The translations under genes and the position numbers were made by a program. Of a stretch of DNA of 34,160 bases, positions 28,114-34,160 are shown piece after piece. Below the pieces are notes generated by a model. That model was not told the origin of the DNA and did no database searches. It worked only from the letters and a program-made list of their open reading frames with translations. This DNA comes from Anaerococcus sp. (GTDB lineage Bacteria > Bacillota > Clostridia > Tissierellales > Peptoniphilaceae). The stretch spans positions 1 through 34,160 of the forward strand of contig NZ_JALEIL010000023.1 of NCBI RefSeq assembly GCF_022770135.1, read 5' to 3'. The stretch's first letter is position 1, and each line of letters starts with the position of its first letter.

Positions 28114-28227
28114 CTTTGTGAAAACATTTTCTAATTAGTGGATAAATTTTTCGTTTTGCTATATAATTATAGTATAAATTTAAAAAAGAACATTTTATTA
28201 TACAAGAGAATAAATGTTTTCACAAAG
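28114..28227. repeat. Perfect 16-bp inverted repeat flanking the promoter/5'UTR of the EF-G paralog
   Basis: CTTTGTGAAAACATTT (28114-28129) and AAATGTTTTCACAAAG (28212-28227), separated by 82 nt. Confidence 0.9.
28139..28167 (+). promoter_or_regulatory. Putative promoter for EF-G paralog
   Basis: TGGATA (28139-28144), 17-nt spacer, TATAAT (28162-28167). Confidence 0.45.
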
Positions 28228-28235
28228 GAGTAAAT

Positions 28236-30284
28236 ATGAAAAATTATGACACATCAAAAATCAGAAATTTAGCTTTAGTCGGTCACTCCAAAGCAGGGAA
28301 GACCTCTTTGACAGAATCACTATTATTTAAAACTGGTGTGATCGATAAAAAAGGAAAGGTTGAAGAAGGATCAACTGTTTCAGATTATGAAACACAAGAG
28401 AAAAAGAGAAATATTTCCCTTCAAACTTCAATTATTCCAATCGAATATGATGATTTTAAGATTAATTTTATAGATTCTCCTGGATTTTTTGATTTTGAAG
28501 GTGAAGTTTTGCAGGCTCTAAGAGCAGCGGAATCTGCACTTTTTGTTATAGATGGAGAAAATGGTATAGAAGTAGGAACAGAAAAATACTGGAAATACAC
28601 CCAAGAGATCAACCTACCTTCTATAATTTTTGTAAATAAACTAGACAAAGAAAACGCCAACTTCAACAAGGTAGTTTCAGATCTTCACATAGAATTTGGC
28701 AAGAAGATTATTCCTCTAACCTTAATGCTAGGTGAAGGAGAAGACTTCGAAGGAATAATCGATGTAATCGAGAAAAAAGCCTACACTTATGAAAATGACG
28801 AGAAAAAGGAAGTAGAAATTCCTGAAATAAGAATGGCAGAGGTTGAAGAAGTATACAACCAAGTTATAGAAGCTGTTGCAGAATCAGATGATAGCCTCAT
28901 GGAGAAATTCTTTGAGGGAGAAGAATTCTCAGAAGAAGAATTCATGAAGGGTCTATCCAAAGCAATACTCGAAGGAGATGTAGTTCCTCTTATAGCTGGC
29001 TCTAGCGAAAAACAAATCGGTCTAACCTCCCTCCTAGATTGTATAGTAAAATACATGCCAGCAATTGACGATGAAGCAGCAAACATTGGCTACAGGGTAA
29101 AAGAAGGCTATGAAGCTTTCGAAGCAAAGGCAGATGCACCTTTCTCTGCTGTAGTATTTAAGACAATAGCAGACCCATTTGTAGGTAAGATCTCTATCTT
29201 TAAGGTCTTATCAGGAACTATAAACAAGGACGATAAGATATATAATGTAAGTAAGGATGTCGAAGAGAAAGTAGCGAATCTCTTTGTCCTTAGAGGTAAG
29301 GAACAAATTAAGGTAGATAAGCTAGTAGCAGGGGATATAGGAGCCTTCTCTAAGGTAGATTCTGCATCAACTGGAGACAGCTTAGCTACAAAGGAAAACA
29401 AAATAGAATATAAGAGAATCAAATATCCACAACCAGTTTTATTCTTCGCTATCAAGGCCCTAAGCAAAAATGATGAGGACAAGATTTCAGAAGCCTTACA
29501 AAAACTTGCCGAAGAAGATCCAACCTTCAAGGAAGAAAGAAATCAAGAGACAAGCCAATCTATCCTATCTGGACTTGGTAATGTTCAACTAGAAGTGTTG
29601 ATGGATAAACTAAAAGATAATTACTCAGTAAACACAGAAGTTGTAGAATACAAGATCCCTTATAGGGAAACTATCAAGTCCAAATCAGACGTTCAAGGAA
29701 AACACAAGAAACAATCCGGTGGTGCTGGCCAATACGGAGACGTGTTTATAAGATTTGAACCAGTAGAGGAAGACTTCGTATTTGACGAAGAAGTATTCGG
29801 TGGAGCAGTTCCTAAAAACTACTTCCCAGCAGTAGAAAAAGGACTAGTAGAATCTTTAGCAGAAGGACCACTAGGTGGCTATAAAGTTACTGGAATCAAG
29901 GCGACCTTATATGATGGATCCTACCACCCAGTAGATTCAAACGAACAAGCCTTTAAAACTGCTGCAAAAATTGCCTTCAAAAAGGGTATAGAAGAAGCAG
30001 ACCCTATCTTACTAGAACCTGTGATGAAACTTGAAATCAATGTTCCAGATGCTAACATGGGTGATGTAATGGGCGATATGAATAAGAGACGTGGAAGAAT
30101 CCTCGGTATGGAGCCACAAGCAGACGGAAGTCAAGTAATACTTGCAGAAGCTCCACTAGCTGAAGTTCTAACCTATGCAATTGACCTAAGAAGTCAAACA
30201 TCAGCACGTGGTTCATTCTCAATGGAATTTGTAAGATACGAAGAAGTACCAAAAGAAATAACAGCAAAAGTATTAGAAAAATAA
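28236..30284 (+). CDS. Elongation factor G-like translational GTPase (EF-G paralog, FusA2-like)
   Basis: GHSKAGKTSLTESLLF (G1), DSPGFFDFEGE (G3), VNKLDKE (G4), EF-G domain IV-like KHKKQSGGAGQYGDVFIRFEP and C-terminal GDVMGDMNKRRGRILGM. Confidence 0.93.
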   Translation: MKNYDTSKIRNLALVGHSKAGKTSLTESLLFKTGVIDKKGKVEEGSTVSDYETQEKKRNISLQTSIIPIEYDDFKINFIDSPGFFDFEGEVLQALRAAESALFVIDGENGIEVGTEKYWKYTQEINLPSIIFVNKLDKENANFNKVVSDLHIEFGKKIIPLTLMLGEGEDFEGIIDVIEKKAYTYENDEKKEVEIPEIRMAEVEEVYNQVIEAVAESDDSLMEKFFEGEEFSEEEFMKGLSKAILEGDVVPLIAGSSEKQIGLTSLLDCIVKYMPAIDDEAANIGYRVKEGYEAFEAKADAPFSAVVFKTIADPFVGKISIFKVLSGTINKDDKIYNVSKDVEEKVANLFVLRGKEQIKVDKLVAGDIGAFSKVDSASTGDSLATKENKIEYKRIKYPQPVLFFAIKALSKNDEDKISEALQKLAEEDPTFKEERNQETSQSILSGLGNVQLEVLMDKLKDNYSVNTEVVEYKIPYRETIKSKSDVQGKHKKQSGGAGQYGDVFIRFEPVEEDFVFDEEVFGGAVPKNYFPAVEKGLVESLAEGPLGGYKVTGIKATLYDGSYHPVDSNEQAFKTAAKIAFKKGIEEADPILLEPVMKLEINVPDANMGDVMGDMNKRRGRILGMEPQADGSQVILAEAPLAEVLTYAIDLRSQTSARGSFSMEFVRYEEVPKEITAKVLEK

Positions 30285-30312
30285 TTATAGAAAAGAAAGT
30301 AAGGAGTATGCT

Positions 30313-32301
30313 ATGGCAAAGTGGGAAATATTGAATATAGATCCTTGGCTTAAAGATTACGAAAACGACATTAATTTGAGGATGGAATCTTACGAAAGGC
30401 AAAAAGAAAAACTTCTAGGAGATGGAAAAAAACTCACGGAATTTGCCAATGCGCATAACTACTACGGCTTTCACAAGACAAAAACGGGCTGGATATACAG
30501 GGAGTGGGCTCCTAATGCAGACGGGCTCTACCTTATAGGTGACTTTAACGGATGGGACAGACATTCCCATCCTCTCACAAAAATAAATGACGAAGATTGG
30601 GAGATAGAGATAAAAGGAATAAGGACTCTCCCTCACAAATCAAGAATCAAGGTCTTGGTAGATGCGAATGGGGCCATAAGAGATAGGATTCCTTTGTATG
30701 CTACAAGGGTTGAGAGAAACGACGAGTTAGACTATGCGGCCCTTATCCAAAATCCTAGGAAGAAATTCAAATGGGAAGATGAAGAATTCAAAATCCAAAA
30801 AGACGATCTTTTGATATATGAAGCTCATATAGGAATGGCTGGAGAAGACGGTAAAGTTTCTTCCTATAAGGAATTTGAGAAAAATGTCCTTCCGAGAATA
30901 AAAAAGGATGGGTATAACACAATCCAACTTATGGCCATAGCAGAGCACCCTTATTACGGATCTTTTGGCTATCAAGTATCAAACTTCTTTGCACCAAGCT
31001 CTTGGTATGGAGAAAATGATGAATTAAAATCACTGATAAATGCTTGCCACAAGGAAGGAATCAATGTGATTATGGACTTGGTTCACTCACATTCTGTAAA
31101 GAACACAGCTGAAGGCATCAATGAATTTGATGGAACAATCTACCAGTTCTTCCACGATGGAGAAGAAGGAAACCACCCTGATTGGGACTCTAAGTTATTC
31201 GACTACAAAAAACCTGGAGTCTGCCATTTTCTTCTATCAAATATAAAGTATTGGCTAGAAGAATACCACTTTGATGGATTTAGGTTTGATGGAGTAACTT
31301 CTATGATTTACAAAGACCACGGAAGAGGAGAAGCCTTCGACTCATATGCTAAATACTTCTCCATGAATACAGATATAGAAGCCCTAAACTACTTGCAGCT
31401 TGCCAACGAACTTATAAGAGAAATCAAAAAGGACGCCATAACAATAGCGGAAGATATGAGCGGTATGCCAGGAATGTGTCTTCCGATAGAATATGGTGGA
31501 ATTGGCTTTGACTATAGACTTGCTATGGGCATGCCAGATTTTTGGGAGAAGTCCCTAGAAAAACGAGATGAAGATTGGGATCTATCCAAGATGTGGTATG
31601 AACTATCAACTCACAGGCCAGAGGAGAAGAGAGTTTCCTATGTGGAAAGCCACGACCAGGCCCTAGTAGGATCAAAAACTACAATATTTAGGCTAGCTGA
31701 CCAAGAAATGTATTGGAATATGAGAAAAGACGACCACAATATGATTATCGATAGGGCAATCGCTCTTCACAAGATGATAAGATGGATTACGATATCCATG
31801 GGAGCTGATGCCTACCTTAACTTTATGGGTAACGAATTCGGCCATCCTGAATGGATTGACTTTCCGCGAGAAGGAAATGGCTATTCCTACCATTATGCAA
31901 GACGTCAATGGTCCTTGGCTGATTCCAAAGATTTAAAATATCAATTCCTAAATAATTTCGACAATGCAATGATAGAATTTTCTAAGGAAAATGATCAACT
32001 AGCGGGCGAAACATACAGATTGTGGATAGATAATGATAGAAAAATCATATCCTTTAGAAACAAGGATATAGTATATATCTTTAACTTCCACCCAGAAAAC
32101 TCCTATGAATCCTTCCAATTACCAATCCACGATATAGGAGAATTTAAAGTCCTTATGGATACAGACGAAGGAAGATTTGGAGGGTTTGATAGGATAAGTC
32201 ACGAATTCACCTACCAAACAGAAAAGCTTTCTGGAACAGACTATGACGGTATCAAGATCTACATCCCATCAAGGACAGGTCTTGCCTTAAAGAAGATATG
32301 A
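30313..32301 (+). CDS. glgB: 1,4-alpha-glucan branching enzyme, eukaryote-like (GH13_8-type)
   Basis: REWAPNADGLYLIGDFNGWDR, YEAHIGMAGEDGKVSSYKEFEKNVLPRIKKDGYNTIQLMAIAEHPYYGSFGYQVSNFFAPSSWYG, FDGFRFDGVTSMIYKDHG, TIAEDMSGMPGMCLPIEYGGIGFDYRLAMGMPDFW, YLNFMGNEFGHPEWIDFPREGNGYSYHYARRQW. Confidence 0.93.
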   Translation: MAKWEILNIDPWLKDYENDINLRMESYERQKEKLLGDGKKLTEFANAHNYYGFHKTKTGWIYREWAPNADGLYLIGDFNGWDRHSHPLTKINDEDWEIEIKGIRTLPHKSRIKVLVDANGAIRDRIPLYATRVERNDELDYAALIQNPRKKFKWEDEEFKIQKDDLLIYEAHIGMAGEDGKVSSYKEFEKNVLPRIKKDGYNTIQLMAIAEHPYYGSFGYQVSNFFAPSSWYGENDELKSLINACHKEGINVIMDLVHSHSVKNTAEGINEFDGTIYQFFHDGEEGNHPDWDSKLFDYKKPGVCHFLLSNIKYWLEEYHFDGFRFDGVTSMIYKDHGRGEAFDSYAKYFSMNTDIEALNYLQLANELIREIKKDAITIAEDMSGMPGMCLPIEYGGIGFDYRLAMGMPDFWEKSLEKRDEDWDLSKMWYELSTHRPEEKRVSYVESHDQALVGSKTTIFRLADQEMYWNMRKDDHNMIIDRAIALHKMIRWITISMGADAYLNFMGNEFGHPEWIDFPREGNGYSYHYARRQWSLADSKDLKYQFLNNFDNAMIEFSKENDQLAGETYRLWIDNDRKIISFRNKDIVYIFNFHPENSYESFQLPIHDIGEFKVLMDTDEGRFGGFDRISHEFTYQTEKLSGTDYDGIKIYIPSRTGLALKKI

Positions 32302-32819
32302 CAAAGATAATATGCTTAGGCGATTCATTCACACAGGGATATCTTGTAGAAGATAAAAACTACACCCGCTTTCTCGAGAAGGCGGGCTTTCTCGTTAAAA
32401 ACCTAGGTGTTAATGGATCGACAACGGAGGAAATGCTAGAAAGATACAGAAGATTTAAGGCGGAAGAAAGAGAAGATATATTAGTGGTGTTTGGTGGGAC
32501 GAACGACTTTTTGAATGGAATATCTGCTCAGTTTGCCTATAAAAATCTAAAAAGTATACTAGATATGTCGAATGTTTCAAAAAAAATTCTGATAATCCCT
32601 AGTTATGTTGAAGAGGAAAGCATATTTCCTGTCTATAGGATGACTAACGACAAAATAGACTTACTCTATGAGATTTTCAAAGAAGACTTATCTAATAGGA
32701 AGGATTTTTATATTATAGATGCAAGGAAGATCCAAGGAAGATTTATTGACGGCATACATTTAGCTAGTGATTTTCATGAAAAATTAATGGAAGAAATATT
32801 AAGGATAATAAATGATTGA
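32298..32819 (+). CDS. SGNH/GDSL hydrolase family protein
   Basis: IICLGDSFTQGY, LGVNGSTTEEML, VVFGGTNDFLNGI, DGIHLASDFHEKL blocks. Confidence 0.9.
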   Translation: MTKIICLGDSFTQGYLVEDKNYTRFLEKAGFLVKNLGVNGSTTEEMLERYRRFKAEEREDILVVFGGTNDFLNGISAQFAYKNLKSILDMSNVSKKILIIPSYVEEESIFPVYRMTNDKIDLLYEIFKEDLSNRKDFYIIDARKIQGRFIDGIHLASDFHEKLMEEILRIIND

Positions 32820-33663
32820 TCAAATAGAAGATACACAAGTTGTAAGAGATTTGATGAAAAACAAGATAATATTTACTCTTGTAGCCATAGCCATAATCCT
32901 TATTGTTAGCAAACTAATATTAAATATCCTAAAAAGATTGATTAATAAATTGCTAGAAGGAAAAGCTGTGCAAAAATCATCTCTTAACCAGAACAAGGTA
33001 AACACAATCTCTAGTGCTATATATTCTGTTATAAGAGTAGTGGTAATTTTTATCGCAATAACCTTGATACTAGATGTATTTGGAATAAATACCTCAACCC
33101 TAATAGCTACAGCAGGAGTTGGAGGTGTTGCGCTAGCTCTAGGAACTCAAACTATAATTGAAGATTTCATAAAAGGAATCCTCATCATAGTAGATGATAA
33201 AATAAGAGTTGGAGAATGGATAAAGGTAGCAGGTATAGAAGGAGAAGTTGAAGACTTAGACTTTAGAGTAACAAAGGTAAGAGATTTTAACGGTTCACTT
33301 CATATAATACCAAACTCACAAATAACAAGCGTCCAAAACTTCAACAGAGGAGAAATGATTGCTGATACGACATTTTCAGTATCCTATGACACACCTCTAG
33401 ATGAAATAAAAGACATGGTCGGTGATATCAGTATGAAGCTAGCAAACAAAGAAGAAAATAAAGGCCTGTTTATAGAGAAATTTAAGATTTTTGAAATCAA
33501 TTCACTAGAAGCCTTCTCTTATAAGGTTAGAATTACTGCAACAGTAAAAGATGGTGAGCAGTGGCAAATAGGAAGACAGGCCCGAGAGATGATAAAATAT
33601 GAAATGGAAAAAAGAAAAATAAAAAGCGCCCTAGTGGAGTATGAAGAAAATGAAGAAATATAA
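32812..33663 (+). CDS. MscS-family small-conductance mechanosensitive channel
   Basis: TM3-like TLIATAGVGGVALALGTQTIIEDFIKGILIIVDDKIRVGEWIKVAGIEGEVEDLDFRVTKVRDFNGSLHIIPNSQI. Confidence 0.94.
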   Translation: MIDQIEDTQVVRDLMKNKIIFTLVAIAIILIVSKLILNILKRLINKLLEGKAVQKSSLNQNKVNTISSAIYSVIRVVVIFIAITLILDVFGINTSTLIATAGVGGVALALGTQTIIEDFIKGILIIVDDKIRVGEWIKVAGIEGEVEDLDFRVTKVRDFNGSLHIIPNSQITSVQNFNRGEMIADTTFSVSYDTPLDEIKDMVGDISMKLANKEENKGLFIEKFKIFEINSLEAFSYKVRITATVKDGEQWQIGRQAREMIKYEMEKRKIKSALVEYEENEEI

Positions 33664-33877
33664 AGTAGACGATATAGTAAGCCTAAAGAAAGGTCATCCG
33701 TGCGGAGAAAACTTATGGCAAATCCAAAGAATGGGAGCAGACATAAAACTAAAATGTCTAGGATGTGATAAAAATATATGGATGAAAAGATTAGACTTCG
33801 ACAAAAAAATAAGAAAAATAAAAGATAAAGATGGAAAGATGGTAGCTATAGTTAACTACAATCCTGATGAAGAATAA
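33650..33877 (+). CDS. DUF951 family protein
   Basis: KYKVDDIVSLKKGHPCGENLWQIQRMGADIKLKCLGCDKNIWMKRLDFDKKIRKI; downstream of mscS. ATG at 33650 is an alternative to the track start. Confidence 0.88.
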   Translation: MKKYKVDDIVSLKKGHPCGENLWQIQRMGADIKLKCLGCDKNIWMKRLDFDKKIRKIKDKDGKMVAIVNYNPDEE

Positions 33878-33880
33878 GTA

Positions 33881-33916
33881 AAAATCGCCGTTTAAAAGAA
33901 ATCGGCGATTTTTTTA
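33881..33916 (+). terminator. Rho-independent terminator
   Basis: aaaatcgccg tttaaaagaaat cggcgattttttt. Confidence 0.92.
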
Positions 33917-33925
33917 ATAAAAAAT

Positions 33926-33954
33926 TTGACAAAAGGAAAATAAGCGTGTATCAT
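33926..33954 (+). promoter_or_regulatory. Near-consensus sigma-A promoter P1 (probable rRNA/stable RNA operon)
   Basis: TTGACA (33926-33931), 17-nt spacer, TATCAT (33949-33954). Confidence 0.8.
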
Positions 33955-34020
33955 ATTAATTGTCATTCGGGAGATGGCAAGCGAGAAAAGCTGAATTAAA
34001 TAAAAAAATTCAAAAAAAAC

Positions 34021-34049
34021 TTGACAAAAGAAAATGACCGTGGTACTAT
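34021..34049 (+). promoter_or_regulatory. Near-consensus sigma-A promoter P2 (probable rRNA/stable RNA operon)
   Basis: TTGACA (34021-34026), 17-nt spacer, TACTAT (34044-34049); followed by non-coding leader to end of window. Confidence 0.8.
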
Positions 34050-34160
34050 ATAAGAGTCAACGCGGTAAGCGAATGACATGAACCTTAAAAAATTAATATC
34101 AACGATCTATATAACTTTTAGTTATATAAGATATAAACGAAAACAACTAAAACCTTTAGT

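Noticed and set aside
1-34160. CRISPR arrays, transposases, integrases, toxin-antitoxin pairs, restriction systems
   Set aside because: None found by reading the ORF track and sequence; intergenic regions are short and lack regularly spaced repeats.

Overview
The window is a dense, low-GC, housekeeping-type bacterial chromosome segment. Gene content and style suggest a Firmicutes anaerobe, perhaps Peptoniphilaceae/Anaerococcus-like (inference only). About 37 genes are well supported. In order they are: the tail of a lipid kinase; carD, PIN/TRAM (YacL-like), ispD, ispF, metK, an mreB-like gene and gpmA; an orphan winged-helix response regulator; an FMN riboswitch with ribU; the t6A cluster tsaE-tsaB-rimI-tsaD; an S41-family lipoprotein; Glu dehydrogenase; an LCP-family protein; type 2 IPP isomerase; a GntR-ABC operon; a minus-strand xpaC-telA-FakA-module operon and an M16C peptidase; a possible ECF S component; a Gfo/Idh/MocA oxidoreductase; a mannose-family PTS (IIAB, IIC, IID, DUF956); an EF-G paralog; a eukaryote-type glycogen branching enzyme; an SGNH hydrolase, MscS and DUF951. 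The window ends in two tandem near-consensus promoters that probably drive an rRNA/tRNA operon lying outside it. I saw no mobile element, CRISPR array, tRNA or obvious defence system, and no clear new multi-gene system. The best leads are small. (1) A standalone FakA-like middle domain in an xpaC-telA operon. (2) A perfect 16-bp inverted repeat flanking the promoter/5'UTR of the EF-G paralog. (3) An explicit antiterminator pairing in the FMN riboswitch. (4) Alternating hairpins and a 9-codon ORF downstream of gpmA. (5) An isolated eukaryote-type GlgB.
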